Shown: piece by piece, positions 1 to 11,014 of the stretch
Layout: each line of letters opens with the position of its first letter
Numbering within the stretch: position 1 is the stretch's first letter
Origin: Aldrovandia affinis
Taxonomy: Eukaryota > Chordata > Actinopteri > Notacanthiformes > Halosauridae
DNA length: 64,000 bases
Reading direction: 5' to 3'
NCBI GenBank assembly: GCA_029706075.1
Contig: JAINUG010000115.1
Coordinates: 1,629,001 to 1,693,000, forward strand
Notes under the pieces: model-generated
Seen by the model: only the letters and a program-made list of their open reading frames with translations
Told to the model about the DNA's origin: nothing
Databases searched by the model: none
Position numbers and translations under genes: made by a program

Positions 1-711
1 CCCTCCTGGCAGAGGTGCGGCGGCAGAGGCAGGCTCAGCAGGAGAGGGAGGAGAGAGAGGAGGAAGAGAGGAGGCAACAGCTCCTGAATGAGGAGTTGAA
101 GAGGCGTCTGGATGTAGAGCGAGAGAACAAGAGTAAGGAGCTCCCCCGTGCTGTGTCCCCGTGCTAACTTGGCCCCCTTTTCTCTCATTTGTGTGCTTAA
201 TGACCACCGGGGGGGGAAATTGGCTGTCCACCCCAGGGAGGGGGGAGGGATAAAAGCAGAATGAGCTTGATGCATATATGAGTAGTCCTGTGTGTTATGG
301 TGACGGGCTTCGGCTTAGGCGGGTGCTGGCTCAGAGGAGGTGATGCAGCGCTCACTACTGGTCTCGGGACTATGGCAGCAAGTTCTCATACAAGGGAGGG
401 GATAATTGACATGAAAAAGAGAGCGTATAGTTAGATACTAAAAATGGGAATAAACAACAAAAATAGAAGATAAAAAAAAAAAAATTACATGTATGGATTA
501 CTCCATTACGGGAACGTAATGAGAATGTTACTGTTTAGCTGGGGGCCAGCAGGGTTGCACAGCCAGCTTCATTCCTGTTTTCATGTTTACAAAACAGTCA
601 CTCTCACTCTCACTGAATGGAGCTGACTGTGGTCCAAGAGGACTACCACAGAGGGACCATCAGGAGTGAACTTGTGGTTGACATTTGTGTGTGTGTGTGT
701 GTGTGTGTGTA

Positions 712-764
<53 letters not shown>

Positions 765-3700
765 TTGCGCATACTGCAGGACCTATTTCTCCACCTGTCC
801 CCCTGCCGAGGATGAAGAAGCCTCAGCCCAGACCTCGCTCCATCCTTCCAGGGAGCCCCAAGGCCGCCCGTCTCCCCCCTGTCCCACGGCCACGCAGCAA
901 GCAGTTTGAGGTGCAGGCTAACTCTAACCCTCCCCAAAGGCAGTTCTCTGCCCTCTCTCCTCTGCACAAAGCTATGGCCCAGTGTTCAAGCCCCAATGGC
1001 TGTCCTCACTGGCCAACCAGAGCAGACAATCAGGGTTCTCTGTTGCTGTCCACAGTGATTGGGCCATTCCTGCTTTTGTGAGGCTTCTGTACAGTATATG
1101 CTGGGCATTGCTGTGATCGTTACAGTAATTATGATTTTGATGATGACATCGACGTAGAATACATGTCAAGATGAACTGCGCCAGCCTGGACCAAACGATG
1201 TGTTTTTCCTGATCCTTTGACAGGCCATGCCCTTTGACAATGCCCTCGACATGAACAGTGACCTGGCCCACCTGGTGGGTCAGCTGGGCGGGGAAGAGCG
1301 GGCCAAAGAGAGGCACAAAAAGAAGAGGAACACCATTCGCTGGTTTAAGGAGACCCAGGCCAGGAAGGTGGTGAGGAACGGAGCCTTCCCCTGCTGGTTC
1401 CACGGCATGATCACGCGCAGGTGAGGGTCTCCGCTGCCACCGACCTGTGTCTCACCATCGCTATTAACATCGCCATCGCCATCGCCATAGTCTTCGTCAC
1501 CGTCTCACGATCACGTCATATCGCAGAATCACAGTCATCACCATCATTCCCTTTCCTCTGGTTAAAGCTCACTCGCCCAAGAAACGAGCAGCGCTGCGTA
1601 CCATTTCATAACATATCACTTTATGTCTTTGTCAGAATATGCATAATTGTTTTACAGCTACGAAACCGTGTGCACCAGTGCCTCAATCATGATGTTTATG
1701 CAACCACACTTGCAGCGCCAATTGCCTTGTTAAAGGTCTGTTCTGTAAATAACGGTTTACAGCAAAATTATACATGTTTGTAATTACAGTGCATATGTTC
1801 ATTTTTAGATCCTAAAACACCCCATCACAGCATCATATCATGGTGTGGCATGGCGATGAATACATGGTTTATGAATGAGTGACACATGATTGAGGAATAC
1901 TACATGGAAAGTGAATGTCAATAATAAGGAGAGAGCACAAACAATGTAAATGCGGGTAAATCTGGAAATGCCATCCTGTCTCAACTTACGGATGGAGAGG
2001 GTTGACTGAGTAGACACAGGAAATGTATTCCTTATTTGCTTTTGTCTCCTGTGAGCAATGGGTATCAGGTTATGACCCCCATACAAAATCCCCTGGGTAA
2101 CAAATGGTACAACAAATTTGCTAAATAATCCACTCTCTCAAAAAAATCATCAAGAGCAGGAATTCACAATAAGAGGAGAAAAACCAGAGTGGCTCATATG
2201 CCGTGTTGTTTACATTTGTAAGGAGCTGGGCGGGTCCTTTGAAGTGAATGTGAATTGTGAATTATTGTTTTAGCAGGAGGGGCGGTGTATCCATGTTCTC
2301 TGGGCTCTGGCTCATCAGCATTCTGTAGACACCGCAGACGTCCCACTGACTCTTAACTTCATGTCTTCCCCAGACAAGCCGAGGACCTCATGACAGACAA
2401 GCCTCTCGGCTGCTTTCTGATTCGAGTCGGGCAGAGTAGGGAGGGCTACACGCTAACGTACAGGTACGGCTGCCAGCTCAGCAACTGAAATCCCGTGGCA
2501 TTGAACTGCCGTCCGCTGCAATGCAATTCTCATCATTTCCATATGGATGTTTGTAATGTAGGATATTACTTTCTGGTTTCTGTTACATATTTATATGTAC
2601 AGTGAGCACCATCATTCATTGGACAGTGACACATTTTTTGTTATTTTTATTCTGTACTCTGGCACTTTGAGTTTGAAAGGACACTATGACAATGAGGTTG
2701 AAGTGCAAACTGTCAGCTTTAATTTGAGGGTATATTCATCCATATCGGATGAACCGTTTAGAAATGACATAAACCTTTTGTACATGGTCCTCCCATTTTA
2801 AGGTATTTGTTGAATTGGCTTCACAGATGTGTTTCATTAGGCAGGTGTATTCATTTGTGCCATTTCTAAAAGGTTCATTCTGTACAAAAGTACAGAACCA
2901 AAATAACAAAAATATTGTTACTGTCCAATGAATTATGGTGCTCACTGTATATCAGATTGCCTTTGTTTGAAGATTTGACAGGGCAGCATTCGCACAGCCT
3001 GAATTTGCGCTGAGCAATAACTTAAATGTTATATCTAAACATTTCGTCTGTGTACAATTATTGGTACAATAAATATGTTGAAGGAAACCGAGGAATTTTA
3101 CATCTCAAAAGGTCTTCAAAACATACGTCTACATTAGTCACACAGTAAAATTAACTATTGTGAAAACATTCGTGTATTATGAAATTTGTACAATACTCGA
3201 CTAATTTGTTTCGGTTTGTGTACAACATATTTTAAACGCGTAAGAAATGTTGCGGTTGGGTGTAAATATGATGGTTAAATATATCAATATTATAATCATG
3301 GATATGTTAGTCAAGACAACTGGATTGAAAGGTGACATGTGAGTGCATGGCCTCTGACCTGTAACCCCTAACCCTGGTGTGCAGGGGCAAAGACCGCAGC
3401 AGACACTACATGATTGAGATGCAGACCAACGGCAAGTATGTGATCCTGGGGGAGGACAGGGCACACCCCTCGCTGCCCGACTTGGTGGAGTACCACACCC
3501 GAGTGGGCATCAAGCCCTTAATGGACGTCCTTACTATGCCCTGTGGGCAGGTAAATGCACGCCTGGACACACTGCTGCTACAGACACTGGACCTACATTT
3601 CATTAAGGTGGCATCACTTCAACAAAAAAAAAGCTGTTGATGTCACTTATATATACACATACACACACACACACATATATACACATATTTATAGCTCACG

Positions 3701-5193
3701 TACACACATATATATATGTATATACACAGACGCATACATATATAAAAAATATACAGTATAACCTCAGGTACAAACGCATCGGTAATGAGATCATTATGTG
3801 AGTGACGTGAAAATACACCAATTTATTGATTGGAACCGTTACTTTGTTTACGGTCTTTTTTTCTTCAATTAGCTATTCTCATTTTTGTAGTTTAAACTAA
3901 CCAATGATCCAACCAGTGGTGATTCCTTTACTAGATGTTTCAATAAAAAATCATTATTGGGCTGCAGTTCTAATGAAAGTACCGCATACAAGGTCTGCCA
4001 GAAGTTGGTCTTTGCCTGGCCTAATTTGAGGATCTAGTTAAATCGGGAGCAAATGTGCATCTTCTTGCAGATGAGTGAGTTGCCGTGGAGATTTGATACC
4101 AGGGCTCAGGTACCGAGCAGTGCTTAGCACTTGGTAGATTACGAGTTTCTGCCTTTCCAGAGGTGCGACCAGGAGCCAGACTATGAAGAGCTGAAGAACC
4201 TCATGCCGGCACCCTCGCTGGCTGACGAAGAGGGCTCTGGGCCGGACCAGGTGCACTTAGATTTCCAGCGGCTCTTCCTAGCACCAGGGCAGAACCCAAG
4301 CCTGGAGGCCCAGAAACCTCCGGTGCTGAGGAGGATCTCGGACCGGAGGTTCCAAGCGGAAAGCGGGGAGAGGCAAAACGGGCCATGGAACGCGGATCAC
4401 GAGGACGAGCCCGGCTCCAAAGGCAGGCCCTTTCCCCGACTTTACCCGTCAATCCGCCTGGCCATGCGAGAGATTCAGCAGATACAACAGGTGAGACCCC
4501 GCTGGGCTTTGTGTCTTTACATTCTAATTGTAAATTGTAAATTAACTGAATCGTCTGGAACTCAAAACCTGTCTGTTGAGGTTTGTTGGAGGATAGCTTG
4601 TTGTCGCTTGTCAGCAGAATGCTTTTCTCATTGATGTTTGGTGCCAACGTTTGATGGTTTTCACTTTCGTACCCTTTCAATGACACTTTCCCGCAGAATT
4701 ACCAGTACTATTCTTTTCAGCAACAATTAGTTGGCGACGCCAATTTTTGCATTTGTGTGTTTATCGTTCTCAGATATGATTTATTGCTGAGAACCTTTTA
4801 TGCTTTTATGATCAATAGCCTTGTCCTGTTAAAACTTGATTTAATGGCACATTTTCAAATGAGTAGAATGTAAAAGTCTCTTTTCTCATTCACAAAATAT
4901 GAGCAAGAACAAAGTGAACGACCAGGGCACATACATACAGGGTTCCCATGACTGAATATAATGACTTGTATAAGCAGAAGGTACATACCCTCCATGCTTG
5001 AGACAAAAACCTTCAAAATATTATTGGGTTCAGTCCTCAGAAATAAGCATACGTGAACATGGTAATTGTAGCCGGATCGTGGATATCTACTGCTTCTCAA
5101 CTTAATGTCCCTGTTCTGATTTCTGTCTCTCTCAGCACTTCTCCACTAATCAGGACCAATACTCTTCCAGTCCCGGTGCCAGGAAGACTGCAG
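1..5193 (+). CDS. SH2-domain adaptor, SH2D4/SH2D7-like (5' truncated, 7 exons seen)
   Basis: Partial gene whose start lies upstream. Coding exons that join in phase are <1-132, 780-910, 1224-1420, 2374-2463, 3385-3550, 4161-4490 and 5136-5193. The product opens with a very charged coiled-coil stretch (REEREEEERRQQLLNEELK), then a proline-rich exon with SH3-ligand-like motifs (RLPPVPRPR), then an SH2 domain. The SH2 part shows the entry motif PCWFHGMITRR, the phosphotyrosine-binding arginine in FLIRVGQS, the histidine in RHYMIE, and the end motif DVLTMPCGQ. A roughly 110-residue acidic and basic tail follows. SH2 adaptors of this kind bind phosphotyrosine proteins in the cytoplasm of signalling cells. 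The context WFKETQ..NGA.P.WFHG resembles SH2D7, while the preceding coiled coil resembles SH2D4A/B, so I give no symbol. The last exon is uncertain: 5136 onward stays open to a TAA at 5409-5411 if the donor at 5194 is not used. Confidence 0.82.
170..470 (+). mobile_element. Diverged SINE body in sh2 intron
   Basis: An intronic stretch that matches the body of the better preserved SINE at 61.46-61.80 kb. Shared blocks are the TTGGCTGTC..CCCAGG.AGGGGGAGGGA segment, the CACTACTGGTC.C.GGACTA.GGCAGC segment, and a tail reading GGGGAT.ATTGACAT.AAAA followed by an A-rich run. The tRNA-like head with its B box is not recognisable here. The two copies are clearly diverged, so this is an old insertion. 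Confidence 0.55.
684..762 (+). repeat. (GT)n microsatellite next to a 3' splice site
   Basis: About 78 bases of nearly pure GT dinucleotide, with a single interruption (ATTTGT near 710). It ends about 17 bases before the acceptor AG that opens the coding exon at 780, so it occupies the place where a polypyrimidine tract would normally lie. Confidence 0.95.
2600..2947. mobile_element. Tc1/mariner-type MITE
   Basis: A 348-bp element in the sh2 intron. The left end reads CAGTGAGCACC and the right end is its exact reverse complement, GGTGCTCACTG. The terminal inverted repeats extend, imperfectly, for about 60 bases (CATTGGACAGT on the left, ACTGTCCAATG on the right). It is flanked by TA on both sides (2598-2599 and 2948-2949), the target duplication of Tc1/mariner elements. 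No transposase is encoded, so it is non-autonomous. Confidence 0.88.
3653..3760 (+). repeat. (CA)/(TA) simple-repeat cluster
   Basis: Mixed CA and TA dinucleotide runs in the intron after the fifth visible sh2 exon. Nothing coding. Confidence 0.8.
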
Positions 5194-6011
5194 GTGAGTT
5201 TGACCTTCTTGAGCACCACAGCACTCCTCCACCTGCTGCTGCCACAAACCAGAGGAACACCATCTTAGGCACCTGGGGTGGTGCTATGGGGGGGGAGTTT
5301 CAATCATCAACTTGTTTTATGTTGGGAATGTCCAGGTCTGAGCTTCATATGCAGATACTTCTACAAATCATTCCCAGCTACAGTAAGATAAACATGTTAA
5401 ACCATGTCTAAGGTGACCAATTTTTCTTCTTTTTAAAGAAAAAAACCCCAGGTCTTCCTTAACTTTCAAGGTTTAAAACAGAACAGTCACAAGGTTTAAA
5501 AGGGTGAACTCCAAGACCCATGACTTGTCTGTCTGTCATCTATGTCATTTGATGCCCCTTTACCTCCCAACAGTTCATTGGTGCCTGCATATTCAAATTC
5601 AAAATACAAATACGTTTATTTTTCCATGAGCTTATCTTTTGGCGAAGTTCAATTCACAGTCACAATTTGCATAGTGTGTACAGAAAATACAGTATATGGC
5701 ATATATTTGCAGTACACCAATGCGCATATGACACACGTGTATGACACGTATTTTGCAGTAGTTGTCATAATGTCATCAAAAATGTCTGAAGGAAAATCAG
5801 AGCTATCAACATCAATCTGTTCTCGCTGTACTGCTAAACACCTCAATTGCTTTTTAACTGTATTTTAAGCAATACTCTTTCATGAACTTTGATAACTATG
5901 TTTGGTCTCAGTATGTAATTTAGGACTGCTTGTGTTTTTTGTAAACTGGATGCTTTTTGTGTTTATTGTGTTTAATGTGTTTGCGCATTAATCTTGTTTT
6001 ATTTCGTTATA
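5194..6011. other. Region after the last supported sh2 exon
   Basis: The first 218 bases may be coding if the sh2 terminal exon runs on to the TAA at 5409-5411. That extension begins plausibly (GEFDLLEHHSTPPPAATNQ) but becomes low in complexity. The remainder is AT-rich sequence in which I see no exon, RNA gene or clear repeat. Confidence 0.4.
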
Positions 6012-6159
6012 CAGTAGACTCCGTTTTTATTCATACCCTTGATAAAGATGAACAAAAGAGTACTTTTGTTATAAAACTATAAGTAATGAGCTTTATTTTA
6101 TCATACGAGGTTATGGAACTTCTTGGGGGGGGATCCTCAACCATTCCTCCATTCATTTT

Positions 6160-6425
6160 ACATTGCATTTACATTTTAGGCATTTAGCAGATGCTCTTAT
6201 CCAGAGCGACGTACAAAATGTGCATTAATACATGGTGTAGGGTTGGCTCTATGATTTTAATAGCCAGTCCCTCTCCCTTCCTGCACTGAGTTCTGTTATC
6301 TGGTGAACTCATCATTGGATAAAGGGGGGCTGGGAAATTGCAACCATAAAGAGGGTTTGAGCCTGTCCTGTCCATCACTGCATCCGACAGGTGGTTGGCC
6401 TGGGGGTTCCCCCCCATCACAGGTT
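6160..6425 (-). mobile_element. L2-like LINE 3' end fragment
   Basis: Contains the signature GCATTTAGCAGATGCTCTTATCCAGAGCGACGTACAA and GTGCATTAATACATGG blocks (in pieces), also present at 11.23 and 23.30 kb. Orientation is minus: the 3' tail, made of TAAATG-type repeats, lies at the left. It is nested in the Tc1-like element. Confidence 0.65.
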
Positions 6426-6724
6426 TAATACACAGTACATGTGTACTAGGTTCTAGTTAGCAGAAGTACTGTACCTTTTCCCCCTGCAACCAATTTCCCA
6501 CAGATGGCTGGCCTGAGAAAAAAGTCTTCCACCGTAAATAGTTTTATGGCCACCAACAGGAAGATTGGGACGGTCATAAAACACGTGATTCAATAATTCC
6601 CTCACAGTAGGGGGCACTCACTATTCCGCTACCCTTGTAAACCCGCAATCAGGCCCGTCAGGCAAACAACGGTCTTTTGTCAAAATAACCTACAGCTGGG
6701 GTATTGTTTAAGGTTGGTCAGAGC

Positions 6725-6735
6725 TGTATAAAAGG
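6725..6735 (+). promoter_or_regulatory. TATA-like box in repeat DNA
   Basis: GTATAAAAGG followed about 30 bases later by unassigned sequence inside the nested repeat block. It could be the promoter of a solo LTR or a chance match; I cannot define LTR ends, and no gene follows. Confidence 0.2.
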
Positions 6736-6929
6736 AATATCCAAATCCAGCTCGGAGAGTTCATTCGCTTAACGAAGGCTCTGTTATGTATTGTGTAATG
6801 TCTGTTTTGTGAGATTTTGCTAAGGTTGAAATAAGTGTGCAAATCATCGTTTCAACCTATGTCGTCTTCTTCCCCTTTAGCGCTAGAAAGGGAAGGTGTA
6901 ACACGCCGGGAGCGAGGCCCCACGGACTG

Positions 6930-7430
6930 TACGGCATTATCAATCAATCAATCAATCTTTATTTTTGTATAGCGCCATTTACAAACAGGTTGTCACACAG
7001 CGCTTCACAATTGGCATTTTCCAGAGGGAATCAAAAAACCTGAAAACCATTGGAACCAATGTGGGAGACTGGAAAATTATTCCCTGACCCCTTAAAAGGC
7101 GGTCGAGATGAGCTCCTGGAAAATTGTGGGTTACAGAGAAAAACAAAACAAATAGTCCTTGAGGCTCATGAGGCTTAACAGACCACCGGAAGGGCATTCT
7201 AAGTGTAGGGGTGGGGTGGACCTCGTCCCTCCAGATACCAGGGCAGGGCAGGGGATGGAACCAGCAGCTAGGGTCTGGGCCAGTGGCATCCGGCTAACAC
7301 ATGGCAGGGGTGGGGGGTTGACTCTGGGGCAGGTGAGCTCCGGGCAGGTGCCACGAAGTCGGGGAGAAAAGAGGAAAGGTGCAATTATGACTATGATAAA
7401 TATCACACCGGATCAGGGGAAAGAGTAGTG
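6930..7430. mobile_element. (ATCA)n-tailed retroelement fragment
   Basis: Begins with ATCAATCAATCAATCTTTAT followed by TTGTATAGCGCCATTTACAAACAGG and CACAGCGCTTCACAATTGGC, a layout common in fish non-LTR element 3' ends read on the minus strand. No reverse transcriptase domain is readable in it. Confidence 0.5.
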
Positions 7431-9271
7431 ATAACACTTTTGCACCAGCAGAAGTATTCTAGGGCAGCATAACTAATTAGGTGAGTGGCACAGGGAGCAC
7501 GCAGCCATGAGGGCACTCCGAGACCATCCCACCACATCATCAGCAGTCCTGATAGGGGTGGATCATCACAATTATCAACACATCATTATCAGGCTCGGAA
7601 TGTTGAGTAGCTGTTCTATATACAGACAGCGAATGCTCCGAGTCCCGATAACTCCACTCTATAGAACTTAGAATGATCTTAGTAGCTGCATATGCCAGCA
7701 GCGAATCCTCTAAGTTCTGATGCCACTGAACTTCGATTAGACTTAGAATGTCCCAAGTAGCTGTACTGTAGTCAGGCAGTGAATGCTTTAAGTCTTGAAA
7801 TCTCGGGGTACCAGGCTCGCCATGGAATTAGTTGTCTATGATGTGGGTCTAGAGGTTAAGCCCTTCGACTCCTGTTACAGGGACAGGGGCAAACACAATG
7901 TCCACAGCATATGTTGTCTGTACGTACTTAATGTCAATTGTATTGTTTGTCCTGATCATGTTCCCCAAATCGCTCCAGAGAAAAGCGGAGGGTCAACGTG
8001 ATACGATTGACCTCATAATATGGAAGCGATAATTAATAAAATCCATTTCACTAAAATGTCGTGCGGTACATGTGTCATAAACTTTCCCTACAATAGTAAG
8101 ATCAATCATAGTCCGTGCCAGAGATCAGTGTTGTGATACAGTAATAGACATAATCGTTGGCAGCTGCAAACCGTACCTGTAACACAAGGAGGGAAAAGTT
8201 GGATGTGTTGTTTTTGGGGGGGGGGGTGAAGACATCAACATAGATACATATTACAAGATGCAGTATTGAACATGAAAGCAGTGGTGATGACAATTAGTGG
8301 TAATGGAGTCTGAAGAGGTGCGTTTTCAGTCTCTTGCGGAAGATGACCAGTGAGTCGGTGGTCCGTCAGGACAGAGAAGAATGCAGAATTGTTCTAGTTC
8401 CTTCAGATTCTTGGGTTGACGTTTGTGGAATACTTTTTTTAATTCAAACCACAAATGTTCAATTGGATTCAGGTCTGGAGACTGAGATGACCACATCAGG
8501 ACATTGATCTTGTGCTCTGTCAACCATTTCTTAGTTGCTTTGGCCGTATGTTGAGGATTGTTGTCTTGTTGAAAGGTTCAAAAAGCTTGATGTTTGTTTA
8601 ATCTAACCACAAGTTCCAACTGTAGTTCAGATGTAGTTTGACGAATTCAAGATGCCTTTTTTGTCATGTAGGCGTCATCGAATGGTGGCTTTAGACGACT
8701 TGTAGCCCCAAGATGCCAGGTTATTTTGGAGATCTGAACTGTGCCCCTTGGACTTCTTTTTGCCTCTCGAACCATCCGTCTCACTACACGTGGAGGCAAG
8801 ATAGACTTGCGTCCTCTACCTGGCAGGTTAGCCACTGTTCCAGTGGCCTTAAACTTCCTAATAATTGACACAAGAGTAGAAAGCAGTGTCTTTAACTTTT
8901 TTGTGATTTTTTACAGATCTCCTGATCTGTAGAGGTCAATAACCTTTTGTCTGATGCTTTCAGGGAGTTATTTGCCTTTCACCATGATGATGGCTGACCA
9001 CAGTATTTCCAACCTGTGTGTTTCCCTCCTTTTTATACACTAGGGAAACAGGAAACCATTGTAGGCCAGTTACATAATCTTCCAATTAACTTCAAATAAG
9101 TTGTATATTTATGAAAATATGTTTTTCTGAACAATGGTATTAGTAATGTAGGTTTGGATCTTTCTGAATTTTGTGAGCATAAAATAAAGATCATTACTTA
9201 TATAGTTTATTTTATACAATCTCTTTTGTTTATCTTTATCAATGGTATGAATAAAAACAAAGTCTACTGTA

Positions 9272-10970
9272 TATTTTGATGCATACAGTAATTATTATTA
9301 TTATTATATTATTAATTATTATTTTCCTGTGGTTTCTAGGGATGCTTTTTACTATAATCCTATCAAATAAATAAACAAATAATACAGCCCCTGTTTTTAA
9401 ATTGAATGTTCAAAAGACCATGGTATGAGCACCAAGAAATCCATTGTTCATGTTGGATGTTTTCTCATCCATGTTTAAATCCTTTTTTCTTACTTTTTCA
9501 GATTCGTAACACAAGGCAAACCCACCAAACACTTCCTGTGATGCTGCTATTATTGTATAAAAGGCCCCTTTTCCAGTTTTAAAAATGAATTATGAGGAGA
9601 GTTATCAGGAGTGTTTTCAACTTTTAACTAGACTATTTTAATTTAGGGACATTTGGTGTTACTGTATGTGCTTCATGTTTTTGTGCAAATTGAAATGTAA
9701 ATGATGCATTTTAAAGTTTTATATGTGATGGCTCCAAATAAAACCTGTTTGTTGAATTCTTAAGCTGTTGTTAGTTAAGTTTTAAAATGAACTTAAGTGC
9801 AGTGCATTACTGTGGCCAGGTTTTAAGGTGTTAAGAAAACAACATGAGCAAGATTCAGTTTTCAAACAGTACGTTCTGTAACTAATCAGAATGGTTAATG
9901 CCACTCTTTGATGTGGGCCAGACTGCAAAAACACACCCTTTTTTAAACGTGAGATTAATCAAAGGTGAAATTGGCAAAGCAAGGAGATAAGTAAAAATGG
10001 GCGGAGGTGAGGGAAACTCTCTGCTAGGCAGAGAAGTACAAATCTGAGGTCTTGAGATTGTTATCCCACTAAATGTTCAGTTTGGTTTAGTGCAGTCGTG
10101 CATTGGACTGAAAAGATACCTTGTCAAGCTAGTGGGAGATACAGAAGGGATAACAGATCCAACCCTTTTTACTTTAGTAGATTGGTAGACTTTGGTCTTT
10201 TCTGAAATTTCATGAACCCGCAGCTTCCCCAAAGTATTTGTTTAAAAAAACCCTCTTCTTGGTCAATCCGACTCTAGCTGGCAGCCCTGATCGTATGCGG
10301 CTTTTGTCCGCCCCAGGGGGTGGTGGGAGGGAAAGTTGGCATAAGCTCACTGAGGAGCAGTAGGGCATTCCTAAAGTTCCATCTCAGAGGATTATTGCCG
10401 GATGGATATTAGCTTTAATGGGGAGGGCTCGTGTGGGGAGGGCGAATCGAAATAAATACAGGGTTGAATTGGGGAAAAACGTAGGAAAAATTTGAAACAA
10501 ATTAAACCTAAATATGTTCTTCAAATGAACTTAAAATTATGAGGAATCCAATCACCACAGTAACACACTCATGCAGTAAAATTAAAATCGTCTTTTTTAT
10601 TTTTTATTACCCCTTGAAAATAGATGGGAAATGCATTGTTTACTTTGCTCATTAATACAACAAACATGCAAATCCAATGATTTCTCAGTTGCTTGGTAAT
10701 ACAATATGGTGGCACGTGAAATGATAGATGCTGACTTCAAGCTCTCAAGAAAGTTCACATGTGGTGAACAGATGTGGTATGATCAAGCAACACATCTATG
10801 GTCTTTGCCAGTGTTGCTCAATGTTTCCTAAATGCCGTGTTTGTCAACAATTTCCCATGGCTTTACACTTGCACTCAGACGGTTTAGTTTTGTTTGACCC
10901 ATCAATCAGGACTTGGTTGTCAGTTTCAACATTGGAGGAATTAGCCAAAAGGGGGAACAAGGTGTGGCTT
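9272..10970. other. Upstream region of chemokine copy 1
   Basis: AT-rich DNA repeated in unit 2 at 16.07-17.76 kb. It has a splice-acceptor-like CTTTTTCAG at about 9493-9502, a TATAAAAGG string near 9556 and an AATAAA near 9737, but I cannot connect these into a gene. Probable distal regulatory DNA for the chemokine. Confidence 0.35.
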
Positions 10971-10974
10971 AGCA

Positions 10975-10981
10975 TATATAA
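10975..10981 (+). promoter_or_regulatory. TATA box of chemokine copy 1
   Basis: TATATAA lies 40 bases upstream of the start codon at 11015. With the usual 25-30 base spacing, transcription would begin only about 10-15 bases before the ATG, an unusually short leader. Copy 2 keeps the identical arrangement at 17772-17778. Confidence 0.65.
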
Positions 10982-11014
10982 GCTGGGACAAGACTCAAGC
11001 TCTCATACCACACC

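Larger units (their letters stand above)
6012..9269 (-). mobile_element. Tc1-like transposon, expanded by nested insertions
   Basis: Terminal inverted repeats of about 90 bases at 6012-6100 and 9180-9269 match at roughly 85% by eye (CAGTAGACTCCGTTTTTATT on the left). Both ends abut TA (6010-6011 and 9270-9271). On the minus strand, 8647-8871 encodes a Tc1 transposase N-terminal fragment (helix-turn-helix and linker, NLPGRGRKS.L..R..RRMVREA) and 8345-8523 a C-terminal fragment with the hallmark [16 protein letters not shown] that holds the catalytic glutamate. The frame is broken, so the transposase is dead. About 2.2 kb between the C-terminal fragment and the left repeat is foreign: L2-like LINE, a (CAAT)n-tailed repeat and unassigned DNA. 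Confidence 0.75.

Noticed and set aside
617..1081. 154-codon frame made of VCVCVC repeats and a proline-rich part.
   Set aside because: The N-terminal half is translated GT microsatellite. Only 780-910 in this frame is a real exon, of the sh2 gene.
9493..9760. Possible last exon of the sh2 gene: acceptor-like CTTTTTCAG, then in phase only two codons to a TAA, with AATAAA near 9737; duplicated at about 16.3 kb.
   Set aside because: It would add just two residues, lies beyond a 3-kb transposon, and includes a TATA-like string. Nothing but phase supports it.
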